This document shows positions 7,829 through 14,747 of a stretch of 21,529 bases of DNA, one piece after another. The translations under genes were made by a program, and so were the position numbers. Position 1 is the stretch's first letter, and each line of letters starts with the position of its first letter. The notes beneath the pieces are model-generated. The model searched no databases. It was not told where the DNA came from and was given only the letters and a program-made list of their open reading frames with translations. This DNA is from Lactobacillus delbrueckii (GTDB taxonomy: Bacteria; Bacillota; Bacilli; Lactobacillales; Lactobacillaceae): the NCBI GenBank assembly GCA_004556255.1, contig SFHY01000010.1, positions 1-21,529 of the forward strand. The letters run 5' to 3'.

Positions 7829-8602
7829 ATGAAAGTTGGATTTATCGGTTTAGGCAACATGGGAAGCGCGATCGCCAGAGCAGTTGCCAAGTGTGATGAC
7901 GTCAGCCTGCTTTTAAGCAGCCACAACCCGGAAAAAGCCGGCAAGCTGCAGGCAGAAATCGGCGGCCAGCTCTTAGACAACGCGCAAGTTGCTGCTGAAA
8001 GCGACGTGGTCTTTTTAGGAGTCAAGCCTTACCAGGTGGCCAGCACTATCAAGGAAATTGGTGAAAACAGCAATAACGGCAGCATCTGGATCTCCATGGC
8101 GACCGGGGTCAGCCTGGAAACTTTGGCCAAGCTTCTGCCCAGCCACGACCTGGTCAGAATGATGCCCAACACCCCAGTAGCCATCGGCCAGGGCATGACC
8201 AGCTACACCAGCCAGAGCAGCCAAGCCAAAGATGTCTTCAAGGAATTAATGGCTCACTCCGGCAAGGTCGTGGAAATCCAGGAAGGCTTGATGGATGCCG
8301 CTACGGCAGTAGCTGGCTGCGGTCCGGCCTTTGTCTACCAGTTTATTGAAGCCTTAGGCGACGCTGGCGTGCAAAACGGCCTCTCCCGGTCTCAAGCCCT
8401 CGAAATGGCCGCCCAGACGGTTTTGGGCTCAGCCCAGATGGTCCTGGAAAGTGGCCAGCACCCGGCCCAGCTCAGAGACGCCGTAACTTCACCAGGCGGC
8501 TCAACTATTGCCGGCGTCGTTGAACTAGAAAAGAACGGTTTCCGCTACGCGGCCATCAGCGCAGTTAACGCGGCTCTTAAGCGGAACCAGGAATTAGGCT
8601 AA
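7829..8602 (+). CDS. proC: Pyrroline-5-carboxylate reductase
   Basis: Reduces pyrroline-5-carboxylate to proline with NAD(P)H, the last step of the pathway begun by ProB and ProA. 257 residues from the ATG at 7829, chosen because AAGGAG (7817–7822) lies 6 bases before it; a longer frame from 7790 would overlap proA and add 13 residues of no family likeness. Rossmann motif MKVGFIGLGNMGSAI (1–15), VKPYQV, MMPNTPVAIGQG, the conserved AGCGPAFVYQFIEAL helix and, near the end, DAVTSPGGSTIAGV, the family signature. The GCGPAF sequence has Cys where many homologues have Ser. Last gene of the operon, followed by a strong bidirectional terminator. With it the strain should make proline from glutamate. 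Confidence 0.98.
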   Translation: MKVGFIGLGNMGSAIARAVAKCDDVSLLLSSHNPEKAGKLQAEIGGQLLDNAQVAAESDVVFLGVKPYQVASTIKEIGENSNNGSIWISMATGVSLETLAKLLPSHDLVRMMPNTPVAIGQGMTSYTSQSSQAKDVFKELMAHSGKVVEIQEGLMDAATAVAGCGPAFVYQFIEALGDAGVQNGLSRSQALEMAAQTVLGSAQMVLESGQHPAQLRDAVTSPGGSTIAGVVELEKNGFRYAAISAVNAALKRNQELG

Positions 8603-8627
8603 AGAGCTAATAAATACGATAACAAAG

Positions 8628-8670
8628 AAATACCCACTGAAGATTTGCTTTCCTTCAGTGGGTATTTTTT
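8628..8670. terminator. Bidirectional terminator between proC and gntR remnant
   Basis: A long perfect hairpin: AAATACCCACTGAAG (8628–8642) pairs with CTTCAGTGGGTATTT (8653–8667) around a 10-base loop, with a T run after it on the plus strand and an A-rich tract before it that gives a T run on the minus strand. It ends proBAC and, from the other side, the GntR gene. Confidence 0.93.
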
Positions 8671-8677
8671 CGTAAGT

Positions 8678-9311
8678 TTAATGGCTGGTTTCGACCATGA
8701 TATAAGACCGGTTGCTGTAAACATTTCTTGACCGGGAATATTCAATGTTGACCCCGGAATTGGTCCAGACGATCTGCTCAATTTCCAGAATCGGCGTAGT
8801 CTCGCTGGCCCCAAGGTACTGCCGGTCATATTCATCTGGCAGATCAGCCTTGATCCGGCGGAAGACCCCGCCAAACTTGATATGCAGCTTCTTGTGCAGG
8901 TAAGAGTAGATCGATCCTTCCAAGATCTTTTTGGACAGGGCCGGCACCTGGCTGACCGGCATATAGGTATGCTCAATCACCAGAGGCTCGTCGTCCAAAA
9001 GGCGCAAGCGGATGATCTCATAAACCGGGTCATTTTCATCCAGGTTCAATTGACAGGCCAGCAAAAGAATTGACGGGAGAGTCATGCTGGCCCAAAAGGC
9101 TCAAGTTGGACAAGACCTTGGTTCCCAGGCCGGACTCCTTATAGACAAAGCCTTCCCGCTCCAGCAAGTCCAAAGCGCTCTTGACCGTAATCTTGCTAAC
9201 CGAAAACTCCTCAGCCAGCTCTTCCTGCTTGGGCAAAAAGCTCTGCTGGGGGTAAATCCCCTTAACGATCCTCTCCTTGATCGTGTTTGCGATTAGTTGA
9301 TACTTCTTCAT
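8678..9311 (-). pseudogene. GntR/UTRA-type transcriptional regulator, disrupted
   Basis: A single gntR-type gene read in two frames. The first frame (from ATG 9311, GG-rich site AGGTGG just upstream) encodes the winged-helix domain: MKKYQLIANTIKERI at 1–15, then SKITVKSALDLLEREGFVY with the recognition helix, and a wing ESGLGTKV. It runs to DSPVNSFAGLS and stops at about residue 91. The second frame, overlapping at 9036–9085, carries the effector-binding UTRA domain: QLNLDENDPVYEIIRLR, VIEHTYMPVSQVP, SIYSYLHKKL, and the usual end with EYSRSRNVYSNRSY. In intact relatives about 25–30 residues separate the GLS element from the QLNL element; here they abut. This fits an internal deletion of non-triplet length rather than a simple base error. 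The product, if any, would be a DNA-binding domain without a sensor. Confidence 0.85.
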
Positions 9312-9358
9312 GAACTGCCACCTAGCTCCTAAATGTTAATTAAAAATAATGCAACTTA

Positions 9359-9367
9359 ATTTTAGCA
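9359..9367 (-). promoter_or_regulatory. Probable promoter of the gntR remnant (extended -10)
   Basis: TGCTAAAAT on the minus strand, about 48 bases before the ATG at 9311. A TTGATA lies 21 bases upstream of the hexamer, too far for a standard pair. The gap 9312–9448 is AT-rich and holds no other gene. Confidence 0.4.
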
Positions 9368-9448
9368 ACATCCCCAGTCTTTTGCTATCAAAAGTTATGT
9401 GTTAATAATATAGCGTCTATTATTTTTAGAAAAAAATTAAATATTTTC

Positions 9449-10012
9449 TTACATCAAAGCCTGATCGTAGATGGCCCGCTGGCCGCCGACATACTTTGGC
9501 CGGCGGCGGGCACAGATGATTCTGGCCTCCCCGATCTCGTCCAGGGAAATTCTCAAGGGAACGACCACCGGGTGCAGGTGCATCCCGATCAAGGTACCGC
9601 CAATGTCAATCCCGGCTTCCCCCCGGGCGTCAATATCTTCCACCAGCACCGCGTTTGGCATTTTTTGGTAGGCAACGGTCGCGAAAGCCCCACCGGCATG
9701 GTTTGGCTGGGGAATGGCGTTGACCTGCTCTAAGTCATACTTCTCCATCGCTTCCCGGCTGACCACCAGGGCCCGGTTCAAGTGCTCGCAGCACTGGGCG
9801 GCCAGGTAAATCCCCTTTTCCGCCAAAACTTCATTGATCCCCTGGTAAAGGGCTTCAGCAACATCAGTGCTGGTATTGGTGCCGATCGCCTCACCTAAGA
9901 CCTCGCTTGAAGAGCAGCCAACCACGAAAAACTGGCCGGCCTTGATCCCAGATGCCTCGACAATTTCACTGACGGCCTGCTTGGCCTGCTTTTGAATTTC
10001 TGCTAAATCCAT
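9449..10012 (-). CDS. ywlG: TIGR01440/UPF0340 family protein (YwlG-like)
   Basis: A 187-residue soluble protein of the YwlG family (DUF436), conserved in Firmicutes with no established biochemical role that I can state. Recognisable family stretches: FFVVGCSSSEVLGEAIG (28–44), YLAAQCCEHLNRALVVS (69–85), IPQPNHAGGAFATVAY (100–115), VEDIDARGEAGIDIGGTLIG (123–142), MHLHPVVVPLR and ARRRPKYVGGQRAIY near the C-terminus. The two adjacent cysteines in AQCCEH and the paired histidines in MHLHP suggest a small-ligand or metal site, but this is only inference. No signal peptide or membrane helix. Start: ATG with GGAGG about 7 bases upstream. It lies upstream of the gntR remnant on the same strand with a 137-base gap, so a shared operon is unlikely. 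Confidence 0.9.
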   Translation of the reverse strand: MDLAEIQKQAKQAVSEIVEASGIKAGQFFVVGCSSSEVLGEAIGTNTSTDVAEALYQGINEVLAEKGIYLAAQCCEHLNRALVVSREAMEKYDLEQVNAIPQPNHAGGAFATVAYQKMPNAVLVEDIDARGEAGIDIGGTLIGMHLHPVVVPLRISLDEIGEARIICARRRPKYVGGQRAIYDQALM

Positions 10013-10159
10013 CTTTTTCCTCCAATCTTATTTCTTGCTTTGCTTGCTGCCTTTATTGTAACTCAGTCAGCAGATTCTGCCGCGAGCATAAGCAAATCTG
10101 TTAAAATATAGAAAAAATAATAAAAATTTCTGTTCATAATTAGTGAGGTGTTCATTGCC

Positions 10160-10819
10160 ATGCACAAACAAAGTCTGGCCCTCAAATTTTCTTTTGTCTT
10201 TGTCGTTCTTTCAATGGCTATTTCCCTGCTCACTGCTGCCTGGGAATTAGCCCAAGGCAAGTCCGGCAGCCTGCTCCTGGTCCTTGAGACTGGGGCGGGC
10301 CTGATACTGGTCCTCCTGCCGGCCATGTTAAGCAAGTGGCTCCGCTTTTACCTGCCCTCATTTTTGTACTTTTTCTTCCTGGCTTTCATCTATTGCGCCA
10401 TTTACCTGGGGAATGCCTACCACTTCTACTACATCCCTTATTGGGACAAGTTCCTCCACTTAATCAGCGGGGCTCTGCTCTTTGGATTAGCCTGGGCCAT
10501 CCTGGGCTGCTTCAAGTTCAAGGAAAAGCTGCCAGCCGGCTTTTTGTGCCTGTACGGGGTGGCCTTCGCCGTCTTCTGCGGGGTCCTTTGGGAATGCTAT
10601 GAGTTCACCTGTGACGGCCTTTTCGCCATGAACCTGCAGCGCTACATGTCAGCGGGCCGGGCCCTTTCCGGCCGGGCTGCCTTAATGGACACCATGGGTG
10701 ACTTGATTGCCGACCTGGCCGGCAGCCTCATCTTTAGCCTCGGCAGCTACTGGCGGCTGAAGCAGGATCCTGCCTGGCTCGAGACCTTCTTTTTCAAAAA
10801 ATACAACCCGGACGACTAG
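10160..10819 (+). CDS. Six-helix membrane protein, DUF2238/YjdF-like
   Basis: A 219-residue integral membrane protein. Six hydrophobic helices are visible at about 10–28, 33–53, 60–82, 93–112, 121–142 and 178–196. Conserved-looking polar residues sit at helix ends: WDKFLHLISGALLFG, LWECYEFTCDGLFAMNLQ and DTMGDLIADLAGS. The Asp/His in the first, Trp-Glu and Asp in the second and DxxxDxxxD in the third match the DUF2238/YjdF family pattern by recall. The charged C-terminal tail is cytosolic. Start chosen at ATG 10160, with GAGGTG (10144–10149) 9 bases before; a GTG at 10148 has no site of its own. The stop codon overlaps the helicase stop on the other strand. Function is unknown; the metal-like acidic/His pattern is an inference. 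Confidence 0.75.
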   Translation: MHKQSLALKFSFVFVVLSMAISLLTAAWELAQGKSGSLLLVLETGAGLILVLLPAMLSKWLRFYLPSFLYFFFLAFIYCAIYLGNAYHFYYIPYWDKFLHLISGALLFGLAWAILGCFKFKEKLPAGFLCLYGVAFAVFCGVLWECYEFTCDGLFAMNLQRYMSAGRALSGRAALMDTMGDLIADLAGSLIFSLGSYWRLKQDPAWLETFFFKKYNPDD

Positions 10820-12723
10820 GCAAGCGTCCGCCTGACCGCCGCCAGCAAGGCCTGCTGGGAGAGGTCTTTCTTTTTCAAACTGTCTAATACATGCCGGTCA
10901 ATCGTTCCCTTCGTCAAAAGATGGTGAATGATGACCGGCTTTTTCTGTCCCTGCCGGTAAAGGCGACCGTTCATCTGCTGGTACTGCTCCAGGCTCCAGG
11001 GCAGGGTAAACCAGATCAGGGTGTGGCCCCCTTCTTGCAGGTTAAGGCCCGCCCCGGCGCTGGCCGGCTGGACCAGCATGACCGGAATTTTTCCCTTGTT
11101 CCAGCGGCGGATCATACCAGCTGAGCCGTCAAAAAGCTCAGCCTTGACCCCGTTTTTCTGGTAAAAGGCTAAAAGGCGGACGGCGTCTGACTTGAAATAA
11201 TAAGCTACCAGGCTGGGCGTGGCCGTGTTACTGGTTAAGTAGAAGCATCTTTCTAATTTCCCGGCAAAAATCTCCTGGTAATGCACACCATCTTCTTCAT
11301 AGATGGCTCCACTGGCTAATTGCCGCAGGCGGCCAGCCAAAACTGCCGCGTTATCAGCAGTAATCTCCTGGCCTGGCAAGTCCAGGACCTGCTCTTTCTT
11401 CAGCTGCTGATAACTCTTTTTGGCCTTTGGCGGCATTTCCACCCAATCCAGGCTCTCGGTCAGTTCCGGCAATTTCAGCCGGGTATTTTTCATGGAGATG
11501 ACAATGTCATCGATGGCCTGGTAGATTTTCTCCTCACTGCCTGGCAAAAGCCGCCACTTAACCGGGTGGTTGTTGACCAGTAGGGTAGGCTCAAAATACT
11601 GCTGCCGGTAGGCCGTGATGCTCCTGCCCAGCCTTTTTCCTTGGTCCAAAAGATAAATTTGTGACCACAAGTCCTGCAGGGAATTTGGCGCCGGAGTCCC
11701 GGTCAGTTCAATCAGGCGCTGGATACGCCCCCGCACGCTCTTTAAGGCCTTGAAGCGCTGGGAAGCCGGCGACTTGAAAGACTGGGACTCGTCAATCACC
11801 ACGTTTTTAAAGAGCCAGGGACCCAGGTCAACCAGCTTGCTTACCAGGTCCCGGCTGGCAAAATACAGCTGCCAGTCGCCCTTGGCGGCCTTGGCCGCGG
11901 CAGCTTCATAGAGCTCTTGCCGGCCAGCTGGAGTCAGCTGGCGTCCTTTTTCGTCGGTCAAAAAGGACTGGGTCTTAAAGGGCAAGTTCCACTTGTCAAT
12001 CTCATCTTGCCAGGTTGACTTGGCCACGGTCTTTGGCGCGATTACCAAAATATGCCCCTTCATCCCCTCTTCGCGTAATTTGGCCAGGGCGGCCAAGGTA
12101 GTTAGGGTCTTGCCCAGGCCGATATCCAGGAAAATCCCGCAATAAGGGTGGTCCATAATGAAGTTCATGCTGTAAAGCTGGTAGTCATGCAAGGGCAAAG
12201 TCTGCCCGCCCAATTTAACCTGGGCATCAACCATTTGGCCGGCAAAGGACTCGGTCTTTTCTTTTACTTTTTTTGATTTTTTGGCTACTTTTACTTCTTT
12301 AACTTCTTCTGTTTTACCTGTTTTTTCTTCATTTGGCATTTTAGCAGCCATAATCACCCCGTCCAGCTGCAATTGCCAACTGCCCTTTTTCTCGACCTGG
12401 CTGAGAGTCAAGGTCACCACTTGCCCGGCCGGGACTTCTTGGCCAAAAATCTGCTTGAGCTTGCCGCCCTCTTCTTTGGCCAGCCAGGGCAGGACCCCTT
12501 CGGCCGCCTCAAAAGAAGCGATTGCTCCCGGCAAATTCTTTTCTAAATGGCCGCAGACCGCCTCCCAGTCTTTCAAGGTTACGAAAGCATAGGGCTTCTG
12601 GTGAACCGGCAGGCCGGCCAATTCTTCGGCTGCCTGAACCTGCCGCAATTCTTCGGCTGAAACGAAGGAAGTCAAGTGACTCTTGACCACTTTCCCTTGG
12701 ACGCGCACATTTTCTCCAGGCAT
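10816..12723 (-). CDS. SNF2-family DNA helicase (phage-type, compact)
   Basis: A superfamily 2 DNA translocase of 635 residues from the ATG at 12723, chosen for an excellent AAGGAGGTGG 3 bases before; a longer frame would add 15 residues without a ribosome site. Motif I is LDIGLGKT (199–206), motif II the DESQ box VVIDESQS (308–315), motif III ELTGTPAPNS (339–348); the C-terminal domain has AGAGLNL (motif V) and QMNGRLYRQGQKKPV (motif VI, near 585–600). Residues 1–128 are not a helicase domain; 129–158 form a Lys/Glu linker rich in KK and VK pairs. The compact core resembles helicases of Gram-positive phages, but no other phage gene is nearby. Likely role: DNA remodelling in repair, recombination or defence; which one the sequence does not show. 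It meets the DUF2238 gene with overlapping stops. Confidence 0.88.
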   Translation of the reverse strand: MPGENVRVQGKVVKSHLTSFVSAEELRQVQAAEELAGLPVHQKPYAFVTLKDWEAVCGHLEKNLPGAIASFEAAEGVLPWLAKEEGGKLKQIFGQEVPAGQVVTLTLSQVEKKGSWQLQLDGVIMAAKMPNEEKTGKTEEVKEVKVAKKSKKVKEKTESFAGQMVDAQVKLGGQTLPLHDYQLYSMNFIMDHPYCGIFLDIGLGKTLTTLAALAKLREEGMKGHILVIAPKTVAKSTWQDEIDKWNLPFKTQSFLTDEKGRQLTPAGRQELYEAAAAKAAKGDWQLYFASRDLVSKLVDLGPWLFKNVVIDESQSFKSPASQRFKALKSVRGRIQRLIELTGTPAPNSLQDLWSQIYLLDQGKRLGRSITAYRQQYFEPTLLVNNHPVKWRLLPGSEEKIYQAIDDIVISMKNTRLKLPELTESLDWVEMPPKAKKSYQQLKKEQVLDLPGQEITADNAAVLAGRLRQLASGAIYEEDGVHYQEIFAGKLERCFYLTSNTATPSLVAYYFKSDAVRLLAFYQKNGVKAELFDGSAGMIRRWNKGKIPVMLVQPASAGAGLNLQEGGHTLIWFTLPWSLEQYQQMNGRLYRQGQKKPVIIHHLLTKGTIDRHVLDSLKKKDLSQQALLAAVRRTLA

Positions 12724-12750
12724 ACTCCACCTCCTTAAATCGCTGCTTTT

Positions 12751-12759
12751 ATTATGCCA
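12751..12759 (-). promoter_or_regulatory. Probable promoter of the SNF2 helicase gene (extended -10)
   Basis: TGGCATAAT on the minus strand, 28 bases before the helicase ATG and 10 bases after the nucleotidase terminator. No clear -35. It gives the helicase gene its own start of transcription. Confidence 0.45.
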
Positions 12760-12768
12760 CAAGGGCAT

Positions 12769-12798
12769 TAAAAAAAGGCCTGACGGCCTCTTTCTTCG
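12769..12798 (-). terminator. Terminator after the 5'-nucleotidase gene
   Basis: On the minus strand AGGCC, loop GTCA, GGCCT, then seven or more T residues, with extra A-T pairs flanking the stem. It lies 10 bases after the nucleotidase stop. Confidence 0.85.
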
Positions 12799-12808
12799 TT
12801 ATTCGTTA

Positions 12809-14374
12809 CTAATAGAAGCGGTAGTACTTCTTCGTGTCGACCTTGACCTCTCCTTGAGTCAGGTACTCGCTGAACATCTGGACATAGTCCTTGTCCAAGG
12901 AGAATTCGATCTTGTCCAAGCTGTATTCAGGATAGAAACCGCCCCCGTTGGCCCGGTAGTTGTTGACGGCCAGGTGGTAGACCTGGTCATCTTGAATCTC
13001 CTGGCCCTTGAGCTTCAACTTGGTCAAGCGATGGCCCACCGGCTTGGAGAGGTCAGCCTCGTATTCCAGTGGATAAAAGACGTCAAAGTGGTAGAGTTCC
13101 GGCTTCGGCTTCAAATAGCGGTCAATAAAGTGGATCTTGCCGTTTTCGTCTTTTTCCAAAAAGCTGGCCGTGTGCTCTACGATGTGGCGGAGCTGCTTGC
13201 CAGTCAATTTGACGCTGACCAATTGGTTGGCGTATGGGTAGTTCAAGAGTATGTCCCGCATGGTCACCGTCTTGCCAAAGCCCTTGGCCACGTCATTCAT
13301 CACGGCCGTAGCTGAAAGATCAGCGTGGGTGAAGTAGAGCTGCATCTGCTGGAGCAGGTTGATGAAAGGTGCCCCTTCAATCCGCCCCTTGTTGGCATCT
13401 TCAATCGGCGCTGCCTGGTCCAGGTGGGCAATTGGCTGGTCAAGCCATTTCTGGGTGGCTTTATCGAGCGGCTTAACGATCTCCGCAACTTCCGGATCTG
13501 ATGTAAAGTCCTTGGTATCGATCAATTCGCTAGTCGCTTCTTTGACCTTGTAGCCTGCTTCCGTCTTTTCCAGGTCCAAAACGACTTCAGCGATCGCTTC
13601 GCCCCGGTAGCCCGGCTGCACGCATGGCTTGCCGGACGGGCTGATCATGTTCAGTCTCCGGTGCTGGTGACCCGTCAGCATCACGTCCACTTCCGGGATT
13701 TCAGTCAGAATCCGGTAGCCTTCATTTTCCCCGTTGTGCGGTTCAGTCGCTTCCCCGCTGGCAATATCGCTTTCAAAGCCGCCATGGTAAAGAACGGCCA
13801 GGACATCGACTTGCGGCTTGATGATCTTGGCAAAATGGGCAATCTGCTCGTAAGCTGACTTAAAGGCCAGGCCCTTAATCCGGTCAGCTGCTTCCCAGTG
13901 GGGGATGTACTGGGTGGTAATCCCCAAAACGCCAACCTTGACCCCGCTTCTTTCCAGGATCACGTAGTCCCGGCCCAGAGTCGGCACCTGGGTTTCCGCG
14001 TCCAAAATGTTGCAGTTGACGAATGGCGCCTTGTTGTTGTCCACGTAGTAGGCCATGTATTCCTGGCCAAAGTTGAAGTCGTGGTTGCCCAGGCAGCGGA
14101 CGTCATAGCCGACCGCGTTGTAAGCGGCGGTAAAGCGGGCCAGGTTGTCCAGATTCTTGCTGCCATGGGTGTAAGCAGCCAAAGGAGACCCCTGCAGGCA
14201 GTCGCCGGCATCAGTCACGATGACGTGGTCTGCCCCCCACTTGGCCTTTTCCGCCTTAATTGCGCTGGCTACCCGACTAAGACCGTAAGGGGCATCGTAG
14301 TCGCCCGTTGTTTGGTAGTCAGTTGGCAGCAAGTAGCCGTGGGTGTCACTTGAATGTAAAAAAAACAGTTTCAT
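12809..14374 (-). CDS. 5'-nucleotidase / UDP-sugar hydrolase family metallophosphoesterase
   Basis: A dinuclear-metal hydrolase of the 5'-nucleotidase/2',3'-cyclic phosphodiesterase family, removing phosphate from nucleotides or related compounds. 521 residues in two domains. The metallophosphatase domain (about 1–230) shows SSDTHG (8–13, Asp10 and His12), TDAGDCLQGSP (54–64), LGNHDFNFG (95–103) and MLTGHQHRR further on, which supply the metal ligands. The C-terminal substrate domain (about 320–500) has the family pattern ending with YHLAVNNYRANGGGFYPEY. There is no signal peptide, membrane anchor or sortase motif, so unlike classical secreted members it should be cytoplasmic. The exact substrate cannot be read from the sequence. 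Start: ATG with GAGG 10 bases upstream. It follows rpmF closely and has no clear promoter of its own, so some expression may come from read-through. Confidence 0.92.
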   Translation of the reverse strand: MKLFFLHSSDTHGYLLPTDYQTTGDYDAPYGLSRVASAIKAEKAKWGADHVIVTDAGDCLQGSPLAAYTHGSKNLDNLARFTAAYNAVGYDVRCLGNHDFNFGQEYMAYYVDNNKAPFVNCNILDAETQVPTLGRDYVILERSGVKVGVLGITTQYIPHWEAADRIKGLAFKSAYEQIAHFAKIIKPQVDVLAVLYHGGFESDIASGEATEPHNGENEGYRILTEIPEVDVMLTGHQHRRLNMISPSGKPCVQPGYRGEAIAEVVLDLEKTEAGYKVKEATSELIDTKDFTSDPEVAEIVKPLDKATQKWLDQPIAHLDQAAPIEDANKGRIEGAPFINLLQQMQLYFTHADLSATAVMNDVAKGFGKTVTMRDILLNYPYANQLVSVKLTGKQLRHIVEHTASFLEKDENGKIHFIDRYLKPKPELYHFDVFYPLEYEADLSKPVGHRLTKLKLKGQEIQDDQVYHLAVNNYRANGGGFYPEYSLDKIEFSLDKDYVQMFSEYLTQGEVKVDTKKYYRFY

Positions 14375-14405
14375 TTTTCGAATTCCTCAATCCTAATTTT
14401 TGGCA

Positions 14406-14437
14406 TAAAAAAAGACACCAGAAAAACAGGTGCCTTT
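14406..14437 (-). terminator. Terminator of rpmF
   Basis: On the minus strand AGGCACC, a 9-base T-rich loop, GGTGTCT and a run of seven T residues, starting 8 bases after the rpmF stop. Flanking A and T tracts lengthen the stem and could make it active from both sides. It separates rpmF from the nucleotidase gene, possibly incompletely. Confidence 0.88.
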
Positions 14438-14441
14438 TAAA

Positions 14442-14633
14442 TTAGTCGTTATCGCTAGCGCTGTTTTCGCTGACTACTTGACGACCCTTGTAGTAACCCT
14501 TAGGGGAAACACGGTGGCTCAAACGGTATTCACCAGTAGTTGCGTCGTAGTGCATTGCTGGCACGCTGAGCTTCAAGTGAGCGCGACGTGAACGTTTCTT
14601 TTGCTTAGAAGTATGTCTTGCAGGAACTGCCAT
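14442..14633 (-). CDS. rpmF: Ribosomal protein L32 (zinc-free form)
   Basis: A 63-residue protein of the large ribosomal subunit. MAVPARHTSKQKKRSRRAH (1–19) is the typical basic L32 N-terminus, followed by LKLSVPAMHYDATTGEYRLS and HRVSPKGYYKGRQVV. The four cysteines that bind zinc in many L32 proteins (two CxxC pairs) are absent: their places hold Tyr-Asp-Ala-Thr and Ser-Pro-Lys-Gly type residues. This is the so-called C- form, typically used by organisms that keep L32 zinc-independent. Ribosome site AAGGAG (14645–14650) is 11 bases from ATG, longer than usual. Upstream lie a good promoter and a hairpin; downstream a terminator, so it can be a single transcript. The usual upstream yceD gene is not here. 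Confidence 0.97.
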   Translation of the reverse strand: MAVPARHTSKQKKRSRRAHLKLSVPAMHYDATTGEYRLSHRVSPKGYYKGRQVVSENSASDND

Positions 14634-14664
14634 TTATAACTGATCTCCTTTATTGTAGTATCAC

Positions 14665-14690
14665 AGTATCAGGTCGGTGACCTAAATACT
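14665..14690 (-). promoter_or_regulatory. Hairpin in the rpmF 5' leader
   Basis: A nested inverted repeat AGTAT-AGGTC (14665–14675) and GACCT-ATACT (14679–14690) around a 3-base loop, with a 1/2-base internal bulge. It lies between the rpmF promoter and ribosome site, so it should fold at the very 5' end of the mRNA. Autoregulation by a ribosomal protein or 5' stabilisation are both possible; neither is shown. Confidence 0.6.
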
Positions 14691-14701
14691 CAAGTAATTA
14701 A

Positions 14702-14730
14702 ATAATACTATTGCCTGGCAAATAAATCAA
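14702..14730 (-). promoter_or_regulatory. rpmF: rpmF promoter
   Basis: On the minus strand TTGATT (14725–14730), a 17-base spacer, and TATTAT (14702–14707). The best two-part promoter on the minus strand of this window. Transcription should start about 62 bases before the rpmF ATG. Confidence 0.75.
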
Positions 14731-14747
14731 GAAAAACCTTACTTTAT

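Noticed and set aside
9312..9448. Small gene or RNA in the AT-rich gap before gntR
   Set aside because: No open frame with a ribosome site, and no stable hairpin visible.
12683..13315. 210-codon plus-strand open frame opposite the 5'-nucleotidase and helicase start
   Set aside because: It lies opposite well-supported genes, has no ribosome site and its translation is low-complexity valine- and leucine-rich, as expected of a shadow frame in GC-rich third positions.
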